Source: Paenibacillus antarcticus (GTDB taxonomy: Bacteria > Bacillota > Bacilli > Paenibacillales > Paenibacillaceae). Taken from it: 64,000 nucleotides of DNA. Under the pieces are notes generated by a model, which did not search any database, was not told the DNA's origin, and saw only the letters and a program-made list of their open reading frames with translations. The stretch covers positions 58,583-122,582 of the forward strand of contig NZ_LVJI01000044.1 of assembly GCF_001637225.1 (NCBI RefSeq), written 5' to 3'. The position numbers were made by a program, and so were the translations under genes. Positions 16,199 to 25,832 of this stretch are shown here, piece after piece. Numbering within the stretch: the first letter of the stretch is position 1; every line of letters starts with the position of its first letter.

Positions 16199-18715
16199 CT
16201 ATTTAACTAACTGTCCACGTGTTACGCCAAGTTGATTGGTTGCTTTCAGCGTACGCCATACTTGCGATCCGCTGATGTCTCCACGGAGTGCACGCTTATA
16301 GAGGTCAATGACTTCATGCACTTGCTCTGGCGTCTCTTCAAGAAACTCGATACGATACTGCGATACACCAAGCTCCATAAAGTTATCTAGATACTCAGCA
16401 CCGGATTGCTCAACAGCATTGTAGACTGTATTGCGGCATCCTTCATCTACACGCACCGGATGAGACATTCCAATTCGATCTTGTAGCGATACGCTGTGAT
16501 CTTCGCATGGACGTCCACAGTTCGTGAAGTCTGTCCCTTCACTTAGGAAGGTACAATACACACAGTGTTCCGTATGGAACATTGGCATATGCTGATGGAT
16601 AACAATCTCCATCTTAGACGTGTTAGCACGTCCAAGCATGTCGACCATTTGCTGAATGTTCAGATCATACGATGGTGTGATGATATCACATCCAGCTTCG
16701 ATGAACAGGTCAGCTGCCTTATGGTTGGCGATATTCAATGAGAAGTCACCAATAAGCTTCGGATGCACAGCATCAGGATGTTCTTGACGATAACGTAGAT
16801 AGAAGTATAACGCACCTGTGTTGCGCACTAGCACAGCATCAGGCTGTAGGCGCAAAATGTTGTTGTGATAGCCATTCTCGCCAGGCATATGAATACGTGG
16901 CGTTGCTAGCGCAATCTTTTTACCTGCTGCACGAACAGCTTCCACTGCTGCTGGGAACTGCTTAATGAACTCAAAGTCCGCATAGATCATGCCAACGCCT
17001 GCATCTAGAGCAGCCTGAACCTGCGGCAGGCTGCGGCATAACGCTGTGAGCTCTGCTTCATCACGAGCCACAGGCTTCGATGCGCTTCGCGAAGCATCGC
17101 CGTACACCTCAATCGCCCGTTTCACGTATACGGGCGGCTTAGGACGTTCGCCAGCGAGCAATTCCACCGCACGGCGGCGGATGCTGTTCAGCTCACGCAT
17201 AGGTACGATGACGTCGCCTTGTAGCTCGACATCAAGCTTCTCAAGCTGGAACACGGTTCCGCCTAGGCGTCCGAATTGTTCTTCCAGCAGAGCATAATCC
17301 ATAGGACGCTTCTTCGCCGTTTCCAATTCCATCTCAGAATCGACCTGAACGATTGTCCCCTTCTGTACATCTGTCCACCATGTTGTGAGCAATCCACCTA
17401 CATGACCTACGACCTTCACTTCTACAGGAAATACTCTGTATGGTTTCTCTGTCTCGTACGTCTGACGTAAACGCTTGTCGAGTGCAGGGTCATTCGTCTT
17501 CCAAATACGGTCTCCAACATTTAATCTTTGTAGATTAACGTCGTTACGTCCGGCTACGATATCGATAACCCAACCTTCTCCTGCTTCGCCTTCGATCTTC
17601 ACACCTTTACGGCGGATATCATAGACGCGTCCGCCTTCTTCCTTCTTCGTCGGATCTCCAGCGTCGAACACAATCCCGTCACCACGCTTCAGCGGTGCAT
17701 CAATTCGGCAGACTACGCCATCACGTAGAATTTGTTCCACTTTACCAAGATATACCCCACGGCTCTTAGGATACGTACCTTCCACTAGCTTCTTATTGTT
17801 CGTTCCATCTAAGAAACCATGTGTAAGACCACGCGAGAAACTTTGAGCAAGTTCACGAATTTCTTCCTTACTTGGTGGCGTAGAATCGCCTTCGAAGTAA
17901 CGATCAATTGCTTTACGGTACTTACTAACTACGTTAGCTACATATTCAGGAGTCTTAAGACGTCCTTCTATTTTAAATGAAGTCACGCCCGCTTCGATCA
18001 ATTCCGGCATGATATCAATAGCAGCTAGATCCTTAGGTGATAACAAGTAAGAAATATCCCCCATTGGCTTCTGGACACCATCAACCATCAAGTCATATGG
18101 TAGACGACAAGCTTGCGCACATTCCCCACGGTTCGCCGAACGTCCTCCCCACACTTCAGAAGTTAGACATTGTCCAGAATAAGAAACACAAAGTGCTCCA
18201 TGCACGAATACTTCCATAGGTAGCTTCGCTTGCTCCCCAATCTTCTTAATCTGCTTCAGGTTATTTTCACGGCCTAATACAACACGTTCCATATCCCAAG
18301 GCTTCGTAAATTCAACCGCTTCTGGTGATGTAATCGTCATCTGAGTGGATCCATGAATCGGAAAGTCAGGTGATATCTCACGAATCATCTTCACTAGACC
18401 TAAATCTTGCACGATCGTGGCATCCACACCTGCATCCACACAAGCATCTATAAGTTCCTTAGCATCTGCTAACTCATTCTCAAATACTAGAATATTAAAC
18501 GTTAGAAATCCCTTAACCCCATAACTGTGTAGAAACGCCATAATCTCCGGTAGCTCTTCCATACGGAAATTATTTGCGCGTGCACGTGCATTAAACTTTT
18601 CCACTCCGAAAAAGACTGCATCTGCTCCATTGGCTACCGCTGCTCTCATACAATCCCAATCACCGGCTGGCGCTAGTAACTCAACGTCTCCTCTTTGTAT
18701 CCCTTGATTCTGCAT
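16199..18715 (-). CDS. U32 family peptidase-like protein (RNA hydroxylation type), long form
   Basis: The 838-residue protein starts ELLAPAGDWDCMRAAVANGAD at about residue 12, the U32 N-terminal signature, and has the family motif GRSANRGECAQACRLPY near residue 193. U32 proteins once called collagenases are now known as prephenate-dependent RNA hydroxylation factors (RlhA for 23S rRNA, TrhP for tRNA) with an iron-sulfur cluster held by four cysteines. A second U32-like half is present: IYADFEF near 585, then GDFSLNIAN and the cysteine cluster CVYCTF...NCGRPCED near 720-740. The ATG follows AGGAGG by six bases. Bases 17040-17240 are clearly GC-richer than the rest. Whether it acts on tRNA or rRNA is open. 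Confidence 0.88.
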   Translation of the reverse strand: MQNQGIQRGDVELLAPAGDWDCMRAAVANGADAVFFGVEKFNARARANNFRMEELPEIMAFLHSYGVKGFLTFNILVFENELADAKELIDACVDAGVDATIVQDLGLVKMIREISPDFPIHGSTQMTITSPEAVEFTKPWDMERVVLGRENNLKQIKKIGEQAKLPMEVFVHGALCVSYSGQCLTSEVWGGRSANRGECAQACRLPYDLMVDGVQKPMGDISYLLSPKDLAAIDIMPELIEAGVTSFKIEGRLKTPEYVANVVSKYRKAIDRYFEGDSTPPSKEEIRELAQSFSRGLTHGFLDGTNNKKLVEGTYPKSRGVYLGKVEQILRDGVVCRIDAPLKRGDGIVFDAGDPTKKEEGGRVYDIRRKGVKIEGEAGEGWVIDIVAGRNDVNLQRLNVGDRIWKTNDPALDKRLRQTYETEKPYRVFPVEVKVVGHVGGLLTTWWTDVQKGTIVQVDSEMELETAKKRPMDYALLEEQFGRLGGTVFQLEKLDVELQGDVIVPMRELNSIRRRAVELLAGERPKPPVYVKRAIEVYGDASRSASKPVARDEAELTALCRSLPQVQAALDAGVGMIYADFEFIKQFPAAVEAVRAAGKKIALATPRIHMPGENGYHNNILRLQPDAVLVRNTGALYFYLRYRQEHPDAVHPKLIGDFSLNIANHKAADLFIEAGCDIITPSYDLNIQQMVDMLGRANTSKMEIVIHQHMPMFHTEHCVYCTFLSEGTDFTNCGRPCEDHSVSLQDRIGMSHPVRVDEGCRNTVYNAVEQSGAEYLDNFMELGVSQYRIEFLEETPEQVHEVIDLYKRALRGDISGSQVWRTLKATNQLGVTRGQLVK

Positions 18716-18877
18716 CTATATCCTCCTAAACTGGCCTTAACGCCAGTTAACTTCTTCATTATGACTATGATGAAATGACCTTCAACTACAATACCTTAAC
18801 AGCTATTATATCTTTAACTTATCTATTGTACCAAATATCACACTAACCTTCTACCTTTCCCATTCATTTCAAAAAAA

Positions 18878-18900
18878 AGAGCACCTCTTAAGGTTGCTCT
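18878..18900 (-). terminator. Terminator of the htrA/stalk-protein operon
   Basis: On the minus strand AGAGCAACCT pairs with AGGTGCTCT (one bulged base) around a 4-base loop, followed by eight T residues, 12 bases after the stop codon. Confidence 0.9.
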
Positions 18901-18912
18901 CTTTCATAACTA

Positions 18913-20853
18913 TTAATTTAGCTTCGTGAATGCGAAAGACTTCAATGCTTTCTCCAGTGCATCTTTCTGCACCTGTGTAGCATTAGCATCATTCAATGCG
19001 GTTGTCACCGTATACGTTATACCACTATTACTAAATAGTATCTGGGTACCCTCGTATGGGATACCATTTTTAACCTGATGCAACTTAAACACGGTTGCAT
19101 TTACGCCTGCAAATGTCGTGTTCTCAATGCCTCGAATAATTAAATCTTTAGATTTCTTAGTGGCCTCATTATAATAGGCTCTTAACTGACTGACCGCCTC
19201 TTCGACAGAAGTATCTGGTTCAGCTGTTATCATAAAACGCCCACCGGTATATTGGTACTCTATTGGGGAACTCTCGAATCGATCTTTAATAGGTGTCCAG
19301 AATTGTGGTACATTCAATTTGAATTTATAAGCCTTTGAGGACTTCGTAATGATCTTTGATTTATCGATCAGATAAGTGTCTTCTTCCATTCTTCCGAATG
19401 TGTCGGAGACCACTTCATACTCAATATCAATGGACTTCATAATATCCTTGAAGTGAGCTAAGTCCGCCTTCTGATCCTCTGGCACTCCATACTCTGCATA
19501 GTATCGGAATCCATTCTTCTCTAACATCACTTCATATTCCGTTGTCCATCCATCACCATAATTGTATTGAACTTCATTAACGAGTGCCGAACTACCCGAT
19601 ATTATGATCGAATATGTATCCACTACTTTGTACGATTCGTTGACAAAAGATTCTCCTAGCCATTTCTTCATTTGTCCGCTCCATTGTTCCAAGCTTGATC
19701 CTTTAGGAGCTGAAGTTACATTTAGCTTAAGATAACTTCCATCTTCACTTTCGTAATACATATTCTCATTATCCATATCCCATCCAGCCGGTACATCTAG
19801 GGAAATACCATAATCCCCGTTATAGACGTTTCGCATACCATTTACTACACTAGACAAATCCTTGACTGCCTTGTCTTGCTTGTTGAAGTTTGTTCTAAAT
19901 GAATTTAACAACGTTGAATATTTACTTACGTCTTTATAATTCTCCGCCATGAAGTCGGCAAGATATACTTCGTACAACTGTTCGTGATCATAATACCCCC
20001 GAACCTCCCAGATCGTACCATCGGAATCTTTTGTTACAATACGGGCATAAGGAACGGAAACTAATGCAAAAGATTCACGATCTAATACAACTTCCCCTGA
20101 ATCCTTTGCATCTTCCACCAATTGTTGTAGGATATCATCTGCTTGAAGCTCCACTTCTTGTTTATTAGCATGAACTTCGATGTAATAGGATTCCTCAGCA
20201 TCGTTGAACGCAGCGATGCTCTCATACCCTCCACCTTCCCCAATGATTAGACCCGCTGGGTAGTTCATCGTCCAATTGTAGTAACTATTCCCAAGCTTGG
20301 TCTTGCCTACATCACTATCAATATTCGTGTCATCCTCTACTACCTTATCCTCAGAAGATACTAATGAAATTACGATTTCTCCAACAGAACCCGTGCTAAT
20401 CTTAGCCCCTATACCCTGGGCTACAAACCGTAACGGAACCATTAATGTATCTGATTTCATCGTAGGTGCTACATCTAATTTCACCTTTTTACCATCCACC
20501 CAAGCCAAATGACTATCCATAGTCATACTTAACGTGTGTGCCCCATACGTCACCTTCACTTGGTTTGATTTCTCAAGGCGAACTTGACTTTCAAAAGCCT
20601 TCTTAAACACACCTAATGGCACCATTGTCGTCAAATGATCTATGTAAGGTTTAGCAATAGCCACTTGTTGTCCATTAATGACCGCAACCGTACTCCCTAC
20701 TTTGAGCTTTAATTCCAATGTAGTTGTATTCTCAGTATCTGCGAACACAGGAATTGTACCTGTTAGAAACATGAACAAACACATTGAGATGCACGCCCAG
20801 TAGCGGATTCGCATCTTCTTCATCTCTATCAAATCTCTTATCCCAAATATCAT
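18913..20853 (-). CDS. Secreted stalk-domain protein with three PsbP-like repeats
   Basis: 646 residues. A signal peptide is evident (MKKMRIRYWACISMCL with a hydrophobic core, cleavage near VFA-DTE). Residues about 48-155 form a copper-amine-oxidase N-terminal 'stalk' domain (VAVINGQQV, TMVPLGVFKKAF, LMVPLRFVAQGIGAKI), common in Paenibacillus secreted proteins. The rest contains three similar modules opening YNWTMNYPAGL, YGISLDVPAGW and YKFKLNVPQFW and each ending in a helix like LLNSFRTNF or ALKSFAF; these resemble PsbP/DcrB-type folds. The first ATG overlaps the htrA stop as ATGA; ATG at 20823 before MKKMR is an alternative. Coupled expression with HtrA suggests an envelope quality-control partner. 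Exact function unknown. Confidence 0.8.
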   Translation of the reverse strand: MIFGIRDLIEMKKMRIRYWACISMCLFMFLTGTIPVFADTENTTTLELKLKVGSTVAVINGQQVAIAKPYIDHLTTMVPLGVFKKAFESQVRLEKSNQVKVTYGAHTLSMTMDSHLAWVDGKKVKLDVAPTMKSDTLMVPLRFVAQGIGAKISTGSVGEIVISLVSSEDKVVEDDTNIDSDVGKTKLGNSYYNWTMNYPAGLIIGEGGGYESIAAFNDAEESYYIEVHANKQEVELQADDILQQLVEDAKDSGEVVLDRESFALVSVPYARIVTKDSDGTIWEVRGYYDHEQLYEVYLADFMAENYKDVSKYSTLLNSFRTNFNKQDKAVKDLSSVVNGMRNVYNGDYGISLDVPAGWDMDNENMYYESEDGSYLKLNVTSAPKGSSLEQWSGQMKKWLGESFVNESYKVVDTYSIIISGSSALVNEVQYNYGDGWTTEYEVMLEKNGFRYYAEYGVPEDQKADLAHFKDIMKSIDIEYEVVSDTFGRMEEDTYLIDKSKIITKSSKAYKFKLNVPQFWTPIKDRFESSPIEYQYTGGRFMITAEPDTSVEEAVSQLRAYYNEATKKSKDLIIRGIENTTFAGVNATVFKLHQVKNGIPYEGTQILFSNSGITYTVTTALNDANATQVQKDALEKALKSFAFTKLN

Positions 20854-21938
20854 AGTTCGTAAGCCTCGCTTTCCTCATCAAGGATTAGACCTTGGCGACT
20901 CAGTACTAACTTACGGATAACAATATCCCCATCACTTTGCATTAATAGTTTAACAGTCTGACCGGGTAAGTACGCCTTGAACAACTCGTTAATATCCACT
21001 ACAGAAGTCACCTTTATCCCGTTAATACTGTAGAGCACATCATTCTCATGTATGCCAGCTTTTTCAGCTTCTTTAGAAAGGATCTTAGTTACCGTCAATG
21101 GATCATCTGTAGGAAGACCGACAATAGCTGACCAACTTTCCTCAAGCGTAAGTCCGAGGCTTGGACGTTTCACTTCTCCATACTTCATCAATTGATTAAT
21201 CACATATTGCACCGTATCCGCTGGAATAGAGAATCCCATATTCTCGACTCCAACTGCAGCGAATTTCATCGTATTAATACCCAATACTTCACCTTTCATA
21301 TTGACTAGCGGTCCACCACTATTCCCGGGATTAATTGCAGTATCACTCTGGATTAAGCGGTACGATGCATTTACGCCTCGATTAAGTCCACTCACAACGC
21401 CTACCGTTGCCGAATTACGTAACGAGAACGAGACCGGAGTCCCGATTGCGATAACCTTCTCCCCAACTTCTGTATCTTGAATAGATTTAGCGAACTTCAC
21501 CGGTACTAGACCGTTTGCCGTAATCTTCACTAGCGCGAGATCGCTTGTCTCATCCGTAAATATTTCTTTTATTTTGTAACTGTTTCCATCTGTTGTAACG
21601 ACCGTAGCATTCTTTAGACCTTTAACGACATGAGCATTCGTTACAATCCATCCATTCGAACGAATGATTACACCTGTTCCATGTACTAGGTTATATCGGT
21701 CTGAATTACTATTCACCTGACTGACATCGCCTTTACCAATAATTCCAACGACCGATGGTGATACTTCCTTTACGATTTGAGGAACCAGATCTGTGCTTAC
21801 TTTATTCGATACCTTGGCCGTACCTTGCTTGGCACTATGGGTTATCCCCTTTTGTTGCGCCTGGGCAGTGCCCACACCACTCATCAGTATAAGGCCACAT
21901 AACAGCGCTATTGCACCGTTCTTCCCCACCCTATTCAT
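20850..21938 (-). CDS. htrA: Secreted HtrA-like serine protease (S1C) with PDZ domain
   Basis: About 362 residues. Signal sequence MNRVGKNGAIALLCGLILMS ends near GTAQAQ, so the protein is secreted or released, unlike the anchored HtrA/HtrB of Bacillus. The trypsin-like triad is complete: H103 in VTNAHVVKG, D133 in TSDLALV, S207 in NPGNSGGPL. A PDZ domain follows (about 265-350, LGLTLEESW). The chosen ATG has AGGTGAGG upstream; the frame runs 24 bases further but without a ribosome binding site. The stop overlaps the stalk-protein start, so both are translated together. Expected role: degradation or refolding of misfolded exported proteins. Confidence 0.9.
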   Translation of the reverse strand: MNRVGKNGAIALLCGLILMSGVGTAQAQQKGITHSAKQGTAKVSNKVSTDLVPQIVKEVSPSVVGIIGKGDVSQVNSNSDRYNLVHGTGVIIRSNGWIVTNAHVVKGLKNATVVTTDGNSYKIKEIFTDETSDLALVKITANGLVPVKFAKSIQDTEVGEKVIAIGTPVSFSLRNSATVGVVSGLNRGVNASYRLIQSDTAINPGNSGGPLVNMKGEVLGINTMKFAAVGVENMGFSIPADTVQYVINQLMKYGEVKRPSLGLTLEESWSAIVGLPTDDPLTVTKILSKEAEKAGIHENDVLYSINGIKVTSVVDINELFKAYLPGQTVKLLMQSDGDIVIRKLVLSRQGLILDEESEAYEL

Positions 21939-22269
21939 GCTCTCCTCACCTAACCCTCTCATATCTATATAGATAGAACTAAAAACGAACCCTCATATAC
22001 ATGATTTTCTTTAGAAATGATCGAACTTGCAAGCGCAAGCTTTAGTTCAATCTATCTAGCTCTCTGTCTCCCCTAAAGGTCTCTCTAGTTGTTATATCAT
22101 CATATTCATTTATGTAAGGAATATCCCAAATGTATCATACTATTTCAGCCCTAACAATTGCTAGAAGTCCTATATTTATTCAGTACTGTCCCCTTTAACT
22201 ATAACAACACTTCACTAAATATACTGTCTTGGAAAATAGATTACACCTCCTCTTGAACACTACAAAAAA
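21939..22269. other. Upstream region of htrA, no gene seen
   Basis: No credible frame. A bulged hairpin (GAACT and AAGC arms pairing at 22023-22048) lies about 85 bases before the htrA start and would fall in its leader if transcription starts upstream. AT-rich stretches TATGAT and TATAAC occur near 22093-22105 but without a convincing -35. Confidence 0.35.
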
Positions 22270-22303
22270 AGACGCCTTGATCCTGCATCGCAGTAAGGTG
22301 TCT
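22270..22303 (-). terminator. Terminator of the small membrane protein gene
   Basis: On the minus strand AGACACCTT pairs with AAGGCGTCT (one G-T pair) around a 16-base loop, followed by TTTTTTT. Confidence 0.85.
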
Positions 22304-22340
22304 TCGTTGGTGTTGCTTTCTTCTAAGTATTCTTGTGATC

Positions 22341-22547
22341 CTAGCCAATCCATCCTAATACCATAGCATAATCCGAGTATAGGAAGACCAATAAACTAAC
22401 TACGCTAAACCCAATAGCGAATAGATTCTTTACAGGCTGTGTTACCAAACGGATAACCCCAATTAAAATTAAGATTGTAAAAATAATCATAAATATATCG
22501 AACGTATGGAACTTGGATACCACCTCAGCACCTTCTGCCAACAACAT
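22341..22547 (-). CDS. Small two-span membrane protein (possibly DUF2759-like)
   Basis: 68 residues. Two hydrophobic stretches (about 18-36, IFMIIFTILILIGVIRL, and 43-61, LFAIGFSVVSLLVFL) are joined by TQPVKN. It has its own promoter, a strong GGGAGG ribosome binding site eight bases before the ATG, and its own terminator, so it is a genuine single-gene unit. The pattern resembles the small Bacillales family DUF2759 (YqgW), but I cannot confirm this. Function unknown. Confidence 0.8.
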   Translation of the reverse strand: MLLAEGAEVVSKFHTFDIFMIIFTILILIGVIRLVTQPVKNLFAIGFSVVSLLVFLYSDYAMVLGWIG

Positions 22548-22598
22548 ACAGTGTACCTCCCTCTATGAAACATAACGTCAATTTTTACCTATAATTAT

Positions 22599-22627
22599 AT
22601 GTTATCCTGCCGATCTATCTTATGCAA
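22599..22627 (-). promoter_or_regulatory. Sigma-A promoter for the small membrane protein
   Basis: TTGCAT and TAACAT are spaced by exactly 17 bases on the minus strand, about 50 bases before the start codon. Confidence 0.55.
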
Positions 22628-22763
22628 GCCCCGATTTAAGAAAAAAATGAATTTGTCACGGAATATTCTCTAAAAAGGAGGATTACTACCCTCCCTATAT
22701 GATTTTATTCATTGTTTAGATGAACTCAAATTCATTTTCCCCACACAGGCTCCCGTAATCGTC

Positions 22764-22800
22764 AAATAGTCTCCACCTTGTTATAAGGCGGAGACTATTT
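22764..22800. terminator. Terminator downstream of uvrA
   Basis: Near-perfect 16-bp stem (AAATAGTCTCCACCTT pairing with AAGGCGGAGACTATTT, one mismatch) around GTTAT. It lies about 95 bases beyond the uvrA stop. The symmetric A/T ends would allow function in both directions. The surrounding 22628-22895 holds no other gene. Confidence 0.75.
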
Positions 22801-22895
22801 AACACTTTAACACTTACCAAGCTTCTAGAGCATCGTGATCAACTACCTAAATATTTAATCGCTAGGCTTTATTCCTGCGCTAGGATAAATCAACA

Positions 22896-25757
22896 TTAAC
22901 TATATACTTCCATAGCTTTACTACGTGCTATATCACGTTCAAGCACAGGCTTTAAATACTTACCGGTATAAGATCCCTCTACTTTTATAAGCTGCTCTGG
23001 TGTACCTGTAGCTAGAATCGTACCCCCACCGCTACCGCCTTCCGGTCCTAGATCAATGAGGTAATCTGCCGTCTTAATGACGTCGAGATTGTGTTCAATG
23101 ACAAGCACGGTCTCTCCAGAGTCAACTAATCGATGAAGAACAGTCAACAGTCGAGCGATATCATCTACATGAAGACCCGTCGTTGGTTCATCAAGAATAT
23201 ACAAAGTCTTACCCGTACTTCGACGGTATAGTTCTGAAGCTAGCTTGACACGTTGTGCCTCACCACCCGACAGTGTCGTTGCTGGTTGCCCCATCTTCAC
23301 ATAGCCAAGTCCAACGTCCAATATCGTCTGTAACTTGCGGTGAATACGTGGAATGTTCTTAAAGAATTCAGTAGCATCTTCAATGGTCATATCTAGCACT
23401 TCAGCAATGCTCTTATTCTTATATTTAACTTCCAAGGTTTCGCGGTTATAACGTTTACCCTTACATACCTCACAAGGTACATATACATCAGGTAGAAAGT
23501 GCATCTCTATCTTGATAATTCCATCACCACGACACGCTTCGCAGCGCCCGCCCTTCACATTAAAGCTGAATCGGCCTTTCTTATAGCCACGCATCTTCGC
23601 TTCGTTGGTCTGAGCATAAATATCACGGATGTCATCAAATACGCCCGTATACGTAGCTGGGTTAGATCTTGGTGTACGCCCGATAGGAGATTGGTCAATA
23701 TCAACAACCTTCTCCAGATGTTCTAACCCCTTGATCTCCTTATGCTGACCAGGACGTACTTTGACCGCCCGATTCAATTCACGAGCTAGCTTCTTATAGA
23801 GAATTTCGTTGATAAGCGTAGACTTACCTGAACCTGATACACCCGTTACAGCAGTGAACACCCCTAGAGGTATCTTCACATTAAGGTTCTTCAGATTATT
23901 CTCTTTGGCACCCTTAATTTCCAACCAGCGGTCTTCAGGCTTACGCCGATTACTACTCACCGGTATAAATTTACGTCCACTTAAGTATTGTCCCGTCAGC
24001 GAGTCTGGATGGTCCATAATCTCTTGTGGTGTACCTTGAGCAATCACTTGACCCCCGTGAATTCCTGCACCTGGTCCGATATCAATAATATGATCTGCTG
24101 CCATCATCGTATCTTCATCATGCTCAACCACAATAAGTGTATTTCCCAAATCTCTCATATGCAAAAGCGTCGTTATTAATCGATCGTTATCACGTTGATG
24201 CAGACCTATACTTGGCTCATCTAGAATATAGAGGACACCCATCAAGCTAGAGCCAATCTGAGTAGCTAGACGAATACGCTGCGCTTCACCACCAGATAAT
24301 GTTCCTGCTGCACGGCTCAAGGACAAATAGTCTAAGCCGACATTGACGAGGAACCCAAGTCTACTATCGATCTCCTTCAAGATCATCGTAGCAATGGCCG
24401 TCTCCTTTTCACTCAATACTAGACTATCGAATAGCTTCATCGCATCCCCGATCGAGAGACTGGTTACATCTGCGATGTTATGACTGTCTACTGTCACTGC
24501 CAATATTTCTTTCTTCAATCGATGACCTTTGCATACCTCACATGGCTTGGCACTCATGAATCCTTCAATGAACTCACGAATTCCTTCCGATGCTGTCTCA
24601 CGATATCGACGTTCCAGATTCGGAATGATTCCTTCAAAGATCACTAGTGCTTCTTTACGATGTCCAAAGTCATTCTCGTATTTGAAGCGAACCTTTTGCT
24701 CTCCTGTCCCATGTAACAACTTGTCCATCTGATCTGGCTTCAGTTCACTGACTGGTACATCCTGTGGGATAGTGAAGTGTTCACACACCGATTTCAGAAA
24801 TTGTGGATAATAGTTAGATGTACTTCCTGTCCAAGCTAAGAAGGCGCCATCCTCAATCGATTTATTCATATCTGGAATCAATAAGTCCTGATCGACAATC
24901 ATCTTCACGCCAAGGCCATCACACTCCGTACAAGCCCCAAATGGACTATTGAACGAGAACATTCTTGGGGACAGCTCTTCCATACTGAATCCACAAATAG
25001 GACATGCGAAGTTCGAACTGAATCGCAGTTCTTCCTCGCCCATAACATCAACTAATAATTGTCCCCCTGATAATTTCAGTGCTGTCTCAATGGAATCCGC
25101 AAGTCTCGACTCCACATCCTCCTTGATGACAATACGGTCAACCACGACTTCAATCGTATGCTTCTTATTCTTCTCAAGTTCGATATCCTCCGACAAGTCT
25201 CGGAGTTCTCCATTCACACGCACGCGAACGAATCCCTGCTTACTAATGTCCGTAAACAGCGATTTATGTTCGCCTTTACGCCCAGAAATAACAGGTGCTA
25301 GAAGTTGTAACCTCGTCTTCTCAGGATATTGCATGATCCGATCCACCATCTGCTCCACAGTCTGAGATGTTATCTCAATGCCGTGAGTTGGGCAGTGAGG
25401 ATGACCCACACGTGCAAATAACAACCGCAAATAATCATAAATCTCAGTCACTGTTCCCACGGTAGATCGAGGATTGCGACTCGTCGTCTTCTGATCGATC
25501 GAAATGGCAGGCGATAGACCTTCAATAGAATCTACATCTGGTTTCTCCATCTGACCTAGAAATTGACGTGCGTAAGCAGAAAGGGACTCTACATAACGCC
25601 GTTGGCCTTCCGCATAGATCGTGTCGAACGCCAAAGATGACTTTCCTGAGCCACTTAGTCCTGTCAACACGACAAAACGATTCCTCGGAATCGTAATATC
25701 AATATTCTTCAGATTATGGGCTCTAGCGCCCTTTATAATAATGTTCTCATTTGCCAA
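22896..25757 (-). CDS. uvrA: Excinuclease ABC subunit A
   Basis: DNA-damage recognition ATPase of nucleotide excision repair. The 953-residue length is standard. It has two ABC modules with Walker A GLSGSGKSSLAFDT near residue 33 and GVSGSGKSTLINE near 640, ABC signatures LSGGEAQRIRLA and LSGGEAQRVKLA, and CXXC zinc sites (CPICGF, CEVCKG, CEACRG, CEVCKG). The start is TTG with AAGGAG about 10 bases upstream. It follows uvrB after 75 bases in the same direction and probably forms an operon with it. Confidence 0.98.
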   Translation of the reverse strand: MANENIIIKGARAHNLKNIDITIPRNRFVVLTGLSGSGKSSLAFDTIYAEGQRRYVESLSAYARQFLGQMEKPDVDSIEGLSPAISIDQKTTSRNPRSTVGTVTEIYDYLRLLFARVGHPHCPTHGIEITSQTVEQMVDRIMQYPEKTRLQLLAPVISGRKGEHKSLFTDISKQGFVRVRVNGELRDLSEDIELEKNKKHTIEVVVDRIVIKEDVESRLADSIETALKLSGGQLLVDVMGEEELRFSSNFACPICGFSMEELSPRMFSFNSPFGACTECDGLGVKMIVDQDLLIPDMNKSIEDGAFLAWTGSTSNYYPQFLKSVCEHFTIPQDVPVSELKPDQMDKLLHGTGEQKVRFKYENDFGHRKEALVIFEGIIPNLERRYRETASEGIREFIEGFMSAKPCEVCKGHRLKKEILAVTVDSHNIADVTSLSIGDAMKLFDSLVLSEKETAIATMILKEIDSRLGFLVNVGLDYLSLSRAAGTLSGGEAQRIRLATQIGSSLMGVLYILDEPSIGLHQRDNDRLITTLLHMRDLGNTLIVVEHDEDTMMAADHIIDIGPGAGIHGGQVIAQGTPQEIMDHPDSLTGQYLSGRKFIPVSSNRRKPEDRWLEIKGAKENNLKNLNVKIPLGVFTAVTGVSGSGKSTLINEILYKKLARELNRAVKVRPGQHKEIKGLEHLEKVVDIDQSPIGRTPRSNPATYTGVFDDIRDIYAQTNEAKMRGYKKGRFSFNVKGGRCEACRGDGIIKIEMHFLPDVYVPCEVCKGKRYNRETLEVKYKNKSIAEVLDMTIEDATEFFKNIPRIHRKLQTILDVGLGYVKMGQPATTLSGGEAQRVKLASELYRRSTGKTLYILDEPTTGLHVDDIARLLTVLHRLVDSGETVLVIEHNLDVIKTADYLIDLGPEGGSGGGTILATGTPEQLIKVEGSYTGKYLKPVLERDIARSKAMEVYS

Positions 25758-25832
25758 CGGTTATCATCTCCTTATACTCTTACACATTTGAAAAGTGAAC
25801 GATCATTATTACATCATTCATCTTATATCTAT

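Noticed and set aside
16199..18715. Collagenase or secreted protease
   Set aside because: The U32 'peptidase' name is historical; there is no signal peptide, and the cysteine motifs fit RNA hydroxylation proteins.
24949..25365. 138-codon plus-strand frame inside uvrA
   Set aside because: Composition is a shadow of the uvrA reading frame; no ribosome binding site, low-complexity serine-rich translation.
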